A DNA stretch of 64,000 bases from Lactococcus petauri (GTDB taxonomy: Bacteria; Bacillota; Bacilli; Lactobacillales; Streptococcaceae), in NCBI RefSeq assembly GCF_002154895.1, contig NZ_MUIZ01000004.1, positions 162,400 through 226,399 on the forward strand, read 5' to 3'. The notes beneath the pieces are model-generated. The model made no database searches and was not told the DNA's origin. It saw only the letters and a list, made by a program, of their open reading frames with translations. This document shows, piece by piece, positions 17,258 through 24,742 of this stretch (positions are counted from its first letter, which is position 1; each line of letters begins with the position of its first letter). Both the position numbers and the translations under genes were made by a program.

Positions 17258-18457
17258 ATGAAAGGGACAATATTGATTTTATTAGCGAGACTAAGACTAT
17301 TTTTTATAAGAACAATAATGTACCCCTTTCTGTTTATTTTAGGAGTAGTTTTTAAGACAAATTCAAAGATTATTTTGTTGACCTCATTTAATGGGAAATC
17401 CTACTCGGATAATCCACGCTATCTGTTTGAATATATGAGAGATTCGGAACAGTTTTCTGATTATCAACTCATCTGGGCTTTCCAAAAAAAACAAGTCATA
17501 GCAGGAGCAAAAACGGTAAAATTTAACTCGCTTCAATATTATTATTATCTTTCTAAAGCCAAATATTGGATCTTCAACTCCAAAATGGCACCTTATTATT
17601 ATAAGAAGTCAGACCAAGTTTACTTACAAACTTGGCATGGCGTTCCCTTGAAGCGATTAGGGCATGACATCATAGATAATGGTTCAACTTATTATCGAAG
17701 CAAACAAAGCTACAAACAGATGGTAAAGTCCTATGATAAGGACCGGAGGCATTGGGATTATCTTATCGCTTCTAGTCCCTTCTCGGCTCAGGTATTTGAA
17801 ACGGCATTCGCTTTTCCGCAGCCAAAAATGCTCCATATTGGTTACCCGCGTGTTGATTGTTTGGTGCATCCAGATCCTGTAAAGATCGCAGAATTAAAGA
17901 GGAAGTATCATTTGCCAACAAATAAAAAAATAATTCTTTATGCTCCAACATGGCGAGATAATGCTTATAGTAATACAGGCTACACCTTTGAATTAAAGGT
18001 CGATTTTTACAAATGGAAAAGGGCGCTTGGAGAAGGCTACGTTGTTTTGTTTAAACCGCATTACTTGATTTGTAGTACTTATCATATACCTCAAGATTTA
18101 AGCGATTTTGTGTTTTTCATGGATCCAAATCAGGATATTAACGAGGCTTACTTGGTGAGTGATGCCCTGATTACAGACTATTCAAGTGTGTTCTTTGATT
18201 ATGCACAACTTGGAAGACCGATTTACTTTTATATGTACGATCTTGAATATTATGCTGAAGAATTACGAGGATTTTATCTCAAAGTCCCTGATGATTTACC
18301 TAATGATGTCGTAAAAACAGAAGAAGAACTCCTAAAAATGATTAAAGATGATTGTTTTGACTACCAAAGGCTGCGCGCTTTTAACGAGAGATTTAATCTG
18401 TGGAATGATGGTAGTGCTTGTGAAAAAATTGTAAGTGAGGTTTTTAATGAAACTTAA
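17258..18457 (+). CDS. CDP-glycerol glycerophosphotransferase (TagB/TagF-type)
   Basis: A 399-residue enzyme that transfers glycerol phosphate from CDP-glycerol to a lipid-linked acceptor at the inner membrane face. A hydrophobic N-terminal helix (about 3-30) is followed by the transferase domain with LQTWHGVPLKRLG near residue 125, APTWRDN near 230, FKPHY near 265 and TDYSSVFFDYAQLGRPI near 305, matching the family motifs closely. It is the most canonical transferase of the four in the locus. The gene follows the 143-residue ORF after six bases and overlaps the next transferase gene by 11 bases. Confidence 0.9.
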   Translation: MKGTILILLARLRLFFIRTIMYPFLFILGVVFKTNSKIILLTSFNGKSYSDNPRYLFEYMRDSEQFSDYQLIWAFQKKQVIAGAKTVKFNSLQYYYYLSKAKYWIFNSKMAPYYYKKSDQVYLQTWHGVPLKRLGHDIIDNGSTYYRSKQSYKQMVKSYDKDRRHWDYLIASSPFSAQVFETAFAFPQPKMLHIGYPRVDCLVHPDPVKIAELKRKYHLPTNKKIILYAPTWRDNAYSNTGYTFELKVDFYKWKRALGEGYVVLFKPHYLICSTYHIPQDLSDFVFFMDPNQDINEAYLVSDALITDYSSVFFDYAQLGRPIYFYMYDLEYYAEELRGFYLKVPDDLPNDVVKTEEELLKMIKDDCFDYQRLRAFNERFNLWNDGSACEKIVSEVFNET

Positions 18458-19592
18458 ATCCATCGTGTTAACCTTCATTTTGGCACTCTTCTACCCCTTC
18501 ACTTTTCTCTGTCGTGTCCATCAAAACCGTATCACTTTCATTTCACTTGAGCATGAAAATCTGTCCAAAGATTTCAAAATTTTGCATGATGAGTTAAGCA
18601 CCGAGCAAGAGTACGAGATAAAAACTTTGCTTTTCAAGTTCCAGCCCACTTTCCTAGGTCAACTCCAGTATAGTTTTGCCTGTATTCGTCAACTTTTCGT
18701 CCTTCAAAGTTCAAAACTGGTGATCATTGACTATAACAACTTTGTCATTTCCAAGTTTCCCCATCGTAAAGAAGTCAAAGTCCTAGAGATTTGGCACGCC
18801 ACTGCAGCTCTAAAAAACTTTGGCAACTGTGTCCAAAGGGATTACGAAATTAAAAACTACGATTATACTATCGCCAACTCCGACTTTTACAAAGGAGTAT
18901 ATGCCCAAGCTTTCAATCTTCCTGAAGAAAATGTCCTTGTTACAGGTATTCCTAACAATGACAAAATCTTCGATGACCATTTTGTTCAAGACACCAAAGT
19001 ACGACTTCTTGAAAAGTATCCTGTTTTGGCTAATAAAAAAGTCATTACTTATGCCCCAACATTTCGTGGACGGATCAGTACATATTTTAAAGAAGCCAAG
19101 ATTGATTTGGCGCGCGTGCACCAAGCCTTGGGTGAAGATTATGTCATTATCTACAAGGCGCATCCACTTATTTCGGGTTCGGCTTATGAGAATAATCCTC
19201 ATGTCCTTTTCATCGAAGAAGAACCGATCTCCTCGATTTTCTGCGTCACGGATGTTTTGATAACCGATTATTCGGCTATTGCAGTGGATTGGATGGTCTT
19301 TGATAAACCCATCATCGCTTATGTGCCCGACTTTAAAAGCTACTCTAAAAAACCAGGTTTAACAATCGATTACTTGCAAGAATTTCCAGGAGAGGTTACT
19401 TTTAATGAAGGTGAACTTATCCAAGCGCTCCAGGCAACGGATAGCACATCCTACCAAAAGGAAAGAGCTCTCTTTTTCAAGAAAACCTATAACTATTGTG
19501 ATGGCAAAGCGACAGAACGTGTGCTTAAGGTGATTGAAGATCTTATGACTGAAAAAACAGTAGAGAAAAATATGAGGGAAGTAGAGATATGA
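18447..19592 (+). CDS. CDP-glycerol glycerophosphotransferase-family protein (TagB-like)
   Basis: A 381-residue protein with a hydrophobic N-terminus (residues 4-22) and the transferase domain: EIWHATAALKNFG near residue 115, TYAPTFRGR near 205, IYKAHP near 240 and TDYSAIAVDW near 275. The size fits a TagB-type primase that adds the first glycerol phosphate, though this is not decisive. I chose ATG 18447 over GTG 18435 because GTGAGG then forms the ribosome binding site. It overlaps the previous gene by 11 bases and the next by four (ATGA), so the three are a coupled set. Composition is near the genomic norm. Confidence 0.88.
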   Translation: MKLKSIVLTFILALFYPFTFLCRVHQNRITFISLEHENLSKDFKILHDELSTEQEYEIKTLLFKFQPTFLGQLQYSFACIRQLFVLQSSKLVIIDYNNFVISKFPHRKEVKVLEIWHATAALKNFGNCVQRDYEIKNYDYTIANSDFYKGVYAQAFNLPEENVLVTGIPNNDKIFDDHFVQDTKVRLLEKYPVLANKKVITYAPTFRGRISTYFKEAKIDLARVHQALGEDYVIIYKAHPLISGSAYENNPHVLFIEEEPISSIFCVTDVLITDYSAIAVDWMVFDKPIIAYVPDFKSYSKKPGLTIDYLQEFPGEVTFNEGELIQALQATDSTSYQKERALFFKKTYNYCDGKATERVLKVIEDLMTEKTVEKNMREVEI

Positions 19593-20479
19593 AAACGATA
19601 AAAAAACGAAAGAAGTTAGGTTGGTTTATTAGCTTTGGCCTTCTACTAATTGTAGGCTGGTCTGCATTTATAATTATGACTCCTAAAAAACAAGAAGAAC
19701 CCCATGGTCAAGCTCAAAGTGTACAACATACTGATCAAGAGTCAGGTTATATTGCCTCCAACAGTTCGAAAGAAGCAGTCAAGTCTTCTGAAAGTATTGT
19801 CAAAGATACAGGGGAAGCTAGCACGATAAAACTAAACTCGAAAGAGGGAGGCGACAAGTTTACTGACCTTTCATCTGGTAGCTTTAAAATTTACAAAGCC
19901 AACAATGTTGAAGTATTAAAAACGGCAACTTCAATTGATGCTCCAGCTTTTACTTTGCAAGAAGTGATGCAAAAATATCCTGAGGCTTTAATTATGAATG
20001 CTTCTGGCTTTAATATGAGCACTATGCACATCACAGGCTTTCAGATGAACAATGGGAAACTTTTTAAGGATTGGGGTTCAGATAAGAGAGCTAACAATGC
20101 CTTTGTTATCAATAACGACGGCAGTAGTCAAATCTATGACTCTTCTGTACCCGCCTCAACAATCATTGAAAATGGTGGGCAAATGAGTTTCAGTTTCGGT
20201 TCGGTGCTAATCCGTGATGGTGAAATTCAAAAAAATGATGGTTCAGTGAATTGGATGATTCACTCTTTTATAGCAAATGACGCGCAGAATAACCTTTACC
20301 TTATTATTTCGGATACAAGTACAGGATATGATCAGATTATGAATAAGTTTAAGGAGTTGAATTTAAAAAATGCAGTGGTTCTGGACGGCGGCGGATCAAG
20401 TCAAATGGCATTCAAGGGCGAAGTAGTATACCCGAGTCAGGATCAACGCTCAGTTAATGATTTTATCATTCTTAAATAA
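19589..20479 (+). CDS. Secreted phosphodiester glycosidase-family (NAGPA/DUF2233) protein
   Basis: A 296-residue protein with one N-terminal membrane anchor (about residues 12-31), a Ser-rich spacer to about 90, then an extracellular domain of the phosphodiester glycosidase family. This is the family of the mammalian 'uncovering' enzyme, which hydrolyses a sugar-1-phosphodiester. The hallmark VVLDGGGSSQMAF is near residue 265, and ALIMNASGFN near 130 marks the first half of the fold. In bacteria such genes accompany polysaccharide loci. Trimming or remodelling of the exported polymer is an inference. It starts in a four-base overlap (ATGA) with the preceding transferase. Confidence 0.8.
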   Translation: MKTIKKRKKLGWFISFGLLLIVGWSAFIIMTPKKQEEPHGQAQSVQHTDQESGYIASNSSKEAVKSSESIVKDTGEASTIKLNSKEGGDKFTDLSSGSFKIYKANNVEVLKTATSIDAPAFTLQEVMQKYPEALIMNASGFNMSTMHITGFQMNNGKLFKDWGSDKRANNAFVINNDGSSQIYDSSVPASTIIENGGQMSFSFGSVLIRDGEIQKNDGSVNWMIHSFIANDAQNNLYLIISDTSTGYDQIMNKFKELNLKNAVVLDGGGSSQMAFKGEVVYPSQDQRSVNDFIILK

Positions 20480-20489
20480 GGAGAGAGTT

Positions 20490-21398
20490 ATGGGAAAAGA
20501 AACTTATAGACGGTCAAGTGGAAAAATAACTACTAAAAAAAAGAGTAAGTTTCCTAAAGTTATCGGTATTACTTTACTTGTCTTGATACTTGTTTTTACT
20601 GGCTTAGGGGTATTCTTCTATCAAAGTTCAAAAACAGCTATCAATAAGGCTAATACTTTGCATCTTGCAGAAGCACATCCGGTAAACTTAAAGAAAGGAG
20701 AAACATTTACGACTTTAATTCTTGGAACAGCTCGTGTAGATAATGAAAAAGTGCTTATGACTTCCAGCTTTACTTCTACAAATGCGAAGCTAAAAAAGAC
20801 AAGTCTGATCAATGTCCAACCTCTTTTAGTTTTTCCAGATCAAACAACGCTTTATCAAAGTTATACTCAGGGTGGAGCAGAAGCAGTCAGTAAGAAGTTT
20901 AATGAGACCTTTGGTACAGAAACTAATAAAGTAGTGGAAATTAACTTTGACAACATGGGGAAACTGGTTGAGGCTAGTGGGGGAATCGTTGTGCAGAATA
21001 CAACAGCTTTTGTATCCAAAGGCTTCAAATTTGAGCAAGGGTCTGTACAGTTAAAAACAGCGGATGAAGTTTCAGCTTATCTCAGCTTGCTTAACTCTAA
21101 TGATCAGAAGGGCTATACAGAGAGACTACAAGATGTGGCTATTGCTACATTTGAGAATTTGAAAAAGCCTTCTGTCCTTGCGCGACACTCTTTAGCGATT
21201 CTGAAAAGTTTTCCTGAGGTTGTCAATACTAACATCAGCTTTCCAGATTTTATGAATATGGTCAAACACTATAATAAGGCGCTTAAGGTAAGTAAAATAA
21301 ACGTCCATGCGACTAAAATCTCAGGAAACAAGACCCAACTTGTTACCCAAGAAACGCTAGACAAGGTCAAAAATAAATTTGAAAATACTTTAAAATAA
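20490..21398 (+). CDS. LytR-CpsA-Psr (LCP) family protein, degenerate
   Basis: LCP proteins attach undecaprenyl-linked polymers to peptidoglycan. This 302-residue protein has a basic N-terminus, one membrane helix (about 27-50) and an extracellular domain recognisable from TLILGTARVD near 76, LYQSYTQGGAEAV near 128 and ASGGIVV near 165. The arginine/aspartate-rich sites expected in active members (the RSDT and PRDT-type segments) are replaced by VLMTSS and NVQPLL, so the pyrophosphate-binding site looks lost. I chose ATG 20490, with AAGGAGAGAG upstream, over 20457. It closes the wall-polymer locus and is followed by a hairpin. Confidence 0.75.
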   Translation: MGKETYRRSSGKITTKKKSKFPKVIGITLLVLILVFTGLGVFFYQSSKTAINKANTLHLAEAHPVNLKKGETFTTLILGTARVDNEKVLMTSSFTSTNAKLKKTSLINVQPLLVFPDQTTLYQSYTQGGAEAVSKKFNETFGTETNKVVEINFDNMGKLVEASGGIVVQNTTAFVSKGFKFEQGSVQLKTADEVSAYLSLLNSNDQKGYTERLQDVAIATFENLKKPSVLARHSLAILKSFPEVVNTNISFPDFMNMVKHYNKALKVSKINVHATKISGNKTQLVTQETLDKVKNKFENTLK

Positions 21399-21410
21399 TA
21401 AGGAAAATAA

Positions 21411-21433
21411 AGACGGCAGCTAGCCGTTTTTAT
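21411..21433 (+). terminator. Terminator of the wall-polymer locus
   Basis: ACGGC (21413-21417) pairs with GCCGT (21423-21427) around AGCTA, followed by TTTTATTT. The stem is short but GC-rich. Confidence 0.6.
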
Positions 21434-21477
21434 TTATAATTTCATGATAAAAATTGGGTGAAAATTGAACTTTCCTA

Positions 21478-21506
21478 TTGACAAGAAAATGAATAAGCGT
21501 TATAAT
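21478..21506 (+). promoter_or_regulatory. nagB promoter
   Basis: A consensus promoter: TTGACA (21478-21483), 17-bp spacer, TATAAT (21501-21506). Confidence 0.88.
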
Positions 21507-21521
21507 GTGTATATACCAATT
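21504..21521. promoter_or_regulatory. NagR/YvoA-type operator overlapping the nagB start of transcription
   Basis: AATGTGTATATACCAATT is an 18-base imperfect palindrome close to the GntR-family NagR (YvoA/DasR) site, whose core is TGGTATAGACCA-like. It overlaps the end of the -10 box and the transcription start, the right place for a repressor relieved by amino-sugar phosphates. Confidence 0.6.
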
Positions 21522-21540
21522 TGAAAAAGGAGACTCTCTC

Positions 21541-22248
21541 ATGAAAGTTATCACAGTAAAAAACCAACTTGAAGGTGCAAAAATCGGCTTTGACTTACTC
21601 AAAGAAGCAATGGATAATGGAGCAAAAACACTTGGACTTGCTACAGGTTCAACTCCAGTAGAATTCTACAACCAAATCGTTAAATCAGATCTTGATTTTT
21701 CAGATATGACTTCAGTAAACTTGGACGAGTATGTTGGACTTGATGGTTCAGATGAACAATCTTACCGTTACTTTATGAGCAAACACCTTTTCAATGAAAA
21801 ACCGTTCAAAGAAAACTTCTTGCCAAATGGTAAGGCGGCAGATTTGGAAGCAGAAACAAAAGCTTATGACCAAATCATTGCTGAACACCCGATTGATTTC
21901 CAAATTCTTGGAATTGGTCAAAACGGACACATTGGTTTCAACGAACCTGGAACTTCATTTGAAGAAACAACACACGTTGTCGATCTCCAAGAAAGTACAA
22001 TTAAAGCAAATGCACGTTTCTTTGAAAACGAAGAAGATGTGCCACGTCAAGCGATTTCTATGGGTATCGCTTCAATCATGGCAGCTAAATCAATCGTATT
22101 GATGGCTTATGGCGAATCAAAAGCAGAAGCAATTAAAGGAATGGTTGAAGGTGAAATCACTGAAGATATGCCAGCATCTATCTTGCAAAAACATGCTGAT
22201 GTTGTTGTTATTGCAGATGAAGCAGCAGCGGCCTTGTTGAACAAATAA
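21541..22248 (+). CDS. nagB: Glucosamine-6-phosphate deaminase
   Basis: Converts glucosamine-6-phosphate to fructose-6-phosphate and ammonia, linking amino-sugar use to glycolysis. The 235-residue length is the short Gram-positive form, which lacks the allosteric C-terminal extension of the E. coli enzyme. Visible motifs are [13 protein letters not shown] near residue 32, NLDEYVGL near 61, [14 protein letters not shown] near 125 and the lid region near 148. AAAGGAGA precedes ATG 21541; the in-frame TTG-type start at 21505 lies in the promoter and is rejected. A strong promoter with a NagR-like operator suggests induction by GlcNAc or GlcN. Confidence 0.96.
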   Translation: MKVITVKNQLEGAKIGFDLLKEAMDNGAKTLGLATGSTPVEFYNQIVKSDLDFSDMTSVNLDEYVGLDGSDEQSYRYFMSKHLFNEKPFKENFLPNGKAADLEAETKAYDQIIAEHPIDFQILGIGQNGHIGFNEPGTSFEETTHVVDLQESTIKANARFFENEEDVPRQAISMGIASIMAAKSIVLMAYGESKAEAIKGMVEGEITEDMPASILQKHADVVVIADEAAAALLNK

Positions 22249-22257
22249 TATAAATAA

Positions 22258-22288
22258 AAAAAAGATCCAGGTTCTGGATCTTTTTTTA
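22258..22288. terminator. Bidirectional terminator between nagB and glpK
   Basis: AAAGATCCAG (22261-22270) pairs perfectly with CTGGATCTTT (22274-22283), flanked by A and T runs. It serves convergent nagB and glpK. Confidence 0.92.
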
Positions 22289-23776
22289 TTTAAAAACACG
22301 TGTTGCTTCGACAGCTTTTTTCCAACCCTGATGAAGTGTTTGACGTCGTTTTTCATCCATTTGAGGTTGGAAACTTTGCCCTTCTGAATAAGAGCTTTTT
22401 ATTTCCTCCATGTCTTTCCAAAAACCAACTGCTAAACCAGCCAAGAAAGCTGCACCAAGAGCTGTCGTTTCAAGATCCTTGGCTTTTTGCACGGGAATAT
22501 TAAGGATATCCGCTTGGAACTGCATTAAATAGCTATTATTAGCTGCACCTCCGTCAACTTTCAGTAATGGAATATCAATTCCTGAATCTTCTTGCATCGC
22601 ATCAATAATGTCCTTGACTTGATAAGCAATGCCTTGTAAGGTAGCTTTGATAATATCGTTATTGCTGGTTCCTCGTGTAATGCCAAAGATAGCCCCACGA
22701 GCATCCTGATCCCAATACGGAGCACCTAAACCCACAAAAGCAGGTACAACATAGACTTCATCATTATTGGTAGAAGCCAAAGCTGCTGCTTCAGATTCTT
22801 TACTGTTATCAATCATTTTCAGACTATCACGGAGCCATTGGACAGAAGAGCCAGCAACAAAAACGGACCCTTCAAGAGCGTAGGTAACTTGACCATTAAT
22901 ACTGTAACCAATCGTGGTTAAAAGATCATTGGATAGTTGTGCCTCTTGACCTGTGTTCATGACGATGAAGGCACCAGTACCATAAGTACTTTTAATCATT
23001 CCCGGTTCAAAAGCCATTTGGCCAAATAAGGCCGCTTGTTGATCTCCAGCCATCCCCGCAATAGCTATTTCTGAGCCAAAGAAATGATAGGGCTTGGTCA
23101 TACCGTAGCATTCAGAATTAGAAACGGGGCGAGGAAGCATAGCTGCCGGAATATTCAAGAGGTCGAGGATATCCTGGTCCCATTGGAGATTATGGATGTT
23201 AAAAAGCATAGTCCGGCTTGCATTAGAATAGTCTGTTACATGCGTTTCACCATCGGTTAATTTCCAGACTAACCAACTGTCAATAGTACCAAAGAGCAAT
23301 TCACCACGTTCAGCGCGTTCCTGCGCGCCGTCAACCTGATCCAAAATCCAACGTATTTTAGTGGCTGAAAAGTAAGAGTCAATAACAAGACCAGTTTTTT
23401 GGTGGATAAGTTCAGAATGGCCGTTTTTTTTCAAAGTATCAGCTATGGCTGCCGATTGTCTAGATTGCCAGACGATTGCATTATAAATGGGCATGCCTGT
23501 TTTTTTATCCCATACAACGGTAGTTTCACGTTGATTGGTAATACCAATCGCTCCGACTTCTGCAGGTTTGATGCCTGATTGGATAAGTGCTTCGGAGACA
23601 ACAGATTGTACCGAATTCCAAATCTCATTGGCATCATGTTCAACCCATCCAGCTTGAGGAAAGTGCTGTTGTAACTCTTTTTGTGAACTGCCGACGTGCT
23701 GTCCTTGCTTGTTAAAGATTATCGCACGTGAACTTGTTGTCCCTTGGTCAATTGACATAATGTATTTTGCTTGCAT
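22286..23776 (-). CDS. glpK: Glycerol kinase
   Basis: Phosphorylates glycerol to sn-glycerol-3-phosphate with ATP, which could also feed the CDP-glycerol pathway nearby. The 496-residue FGGY-family protein has [14 protein letters not shown] at residues 7-20, [11 protein letters not shown] near 80, the substrate segment WLVWKLTDG near 168 and [17 protein letters not shown] near 405. AAGGAG precedes ATG 23776. A histidine corresponding to the HPr phosphorylation site of Gram-positive glycerol kinases lies near 232 (KPYHFFGSE), hinting at PTS control. No glpF or glpO follows; it is a single-gene unit. Confidence 0.96.
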   Translation of the reverse strand: MQAKYIMSIDQGTTSSRAIIFNKQGQHVGSSQKELQQHFPQAGWVEHDANEIWNSVQSVVSEALIQSGIKPAEVGAIGITNQRETTVVWDKKTGMPIYNAIVWQSRQSAAIADTLKKNGHSELIHQKTGLVIDSYFSATKIRWILDQVDGAQERAERGELLFGTIDSWLVWKLTDGETHVTDYSNASRTMLFNIHNLQWDQDILDLLNIPAAMLPRPVSNSECYGMTKPYHFFGSEIAIAGMAGDQQAALFGQMAFEPGMIKSTYGTGAFIVMNTGQEAQLSNDLLTTIGYSINGQVTYALEGSVFVAGSSVQWLRDSLKMIDNSKESEAAALASTNNDEVYVVPAFVGLGAPYWDQDARGAIFGITRGTSNNDIIKATLQGIAYQVKDIIDAMQEDSGIDIPLLKVDGGAANNSYLMQFQADILNIPVQKAKDLETTALGAAFLAGLAVGFWKDMEEIKSSYSEGQSFQPQMDEKRRQTLHQGWKKAVEATRVFK

Positions 23777-23879
23777 GTAGAGCTCCTTGTATACTTCTCA
23801 TTATCTTAATTATATCAGAAGTAGCAGAAGGGAGAAAACTATATCTGCACTATAAAACAAAAATACTTACAGCCGAATA

Positions 23880-24488
23880 TTATGATTTTATATTTACACC
23901 TAAAACTGTCAAGTGACCATTTGAAATTAATTTAACGATAAGATGTGCAAAATCACTCGGTTTCATGGTACTTGGTGAAGAAACCCACCATTTAAGTGTG
24001 CCTGCTAAGATAGAAGTAATATAGCTGATGACAAAATCACTTGGGACTAATACATCGTGTTCTCGAATTTCCAGCTTATCAAAAAGTTCGGTATAACGTT
24101 CGGTTAATATCTCGATAAAACGATTAATAATCGTTTGGTCCTGTGATTTATCTATCACAATTTGTGCTACTTCTGGATTTTGACGTACAAAGTCGTAGAA
24201 GCGCGCCAACATCTCTTCAATATCATTGACATAAACGTCAGTTCCATCCACAGGATTTTGTTCATCTAAAATTTTGATAAAATCCATGATAAAAGTATCA
24301 ATTAAACTGTCATAAAGATCTTGCTTGTCGGCATAATGTGCATAAAAAGTTGCACGATTTATCATTGCAGCATCTGCAATTTCTTGAATGGAAATTTTTT
24401 CAAATTTTTTATTTCTTAACAAAGAAAAGAAAGCTTGTGTAATCATTTTTCGTGTTCTTAAGACACGTAAATCATTTATTTTAGCCAT
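23880..24488 (-). CDS. TetR/AcrR-family transcriptional regulator
   Basis: A 202-residue repressor-type protein. Residues 8-55 form the TetR helix-turn-helix: TRKMITQAFFSLLRNKKF, then ISIQEIADAAMINRATFYAHYADKQDLYD. The rest is the helical ligand-binding domain typical of the TetR_C family found in lactic acid bacteria (FDKLEIREHD...; ending LKWWVSSPSTMKPSDFA). I start at ATG 24488 (MAKINDLR), although a longer in-frame start exists at 24527; AAAGGGG lies 12-13 bases upstream. It diverges from the giant activase gene, and repeated TGTTGTTTA elements in the gap are plausible operators for both. Confidence 0.85.
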   Translation of the reverse strand: MAKINDLRVLRTRKMITQAFFSLLRNKKFEKISIQEIADAAMINRATFYAHYADKQDLYDSLIDTFIMDFIKILDEQNPVDGTDVYVNDIEEMLARFYDFVRQNPEVAQIVIDKSQDQTIINRFIEILTERYTELFDKLEIREHDVLVPSDFVISYITSILAGTLKWWVSSPSTMKPSDFAHLIVKLISNGHLTVLGVNIKS

Positions 24489-24518
24489 ATTAATACATTT
24501 CCCCTTTACTTGTAGGTT

Positions 24519-24547
24519 AAACAACATAATAGTAGTATCTGTTGTTT
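24519..24547. promoter_or_regulatory. Candidate TetR operator (inverted repeat)
   Basis: AAACAACA (24519-24526) and TGTTGTTT (24540-24547) form a perfect 8-bp inverted repeat with a 13-base gap, within the leader of the tetR gene. Confidence 0.45.
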
Positions 24548-24625
24548 ATTATAGTCCTTTATGATAAATTCTACCGATTTAAGCTATGTAAAACATTTTT
24601 GACATAAACGACACGCAACTTCTAA

Positions 24626-24643
24626 ATGTTGTTTAAATGACAT
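24626..24643. promoter_or_regulatory. Second candidate TetR operator
   Basis: ATGTTGTTTAAATGACAT is an 18-base imperfect palindrome that shares TGTTGTTTA with the repeat at 24519-24547. It lies just upstream of the activase promoter. Confidence 0.45.
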
Positions 24644-24661
24644 TAACTTGTAACTTGACGG

Positions 24662-24689
24662 TTGAAAAATGAGGAATAAATGATAAAAT
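24662..24689 (+). promoter_or_regulatory. Promoter of the activase gene
   Basis: TTGAAA (24662-24667), 16-bp spacer, TAAAAT (24684-24689). A TTGACG at 24655 is too far from this -10 box to be the partner. Confidence 0.45.
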
Positions 24690-24742
24690 AGACAATGAAT
24701 AAGATAAGCAACAGCCTGTCAAATAGAGAAGGAAAAAATACT

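Noticed and set aside
18820..19260. A 146-codon plus-strand frame inside the transferase gene at 18447-19592
   Set aside because: It is in another frame of a gene with clear transferase motifs and no ribosome binding site of its own.
10471..21398. Prophage or defence island interpretation of the AT-rich region
   Set aside because: The genes match wall-polymer synthesis families; no integrase, capsid, nuclease or restriction motifs are visible.
24655..24689. TTGACG as the -35 box of the activase promoter
   Set aside because: The spacer to TAAAAT would be 23 bp, outside the normal range; TTGAAA at 24662 fits better.
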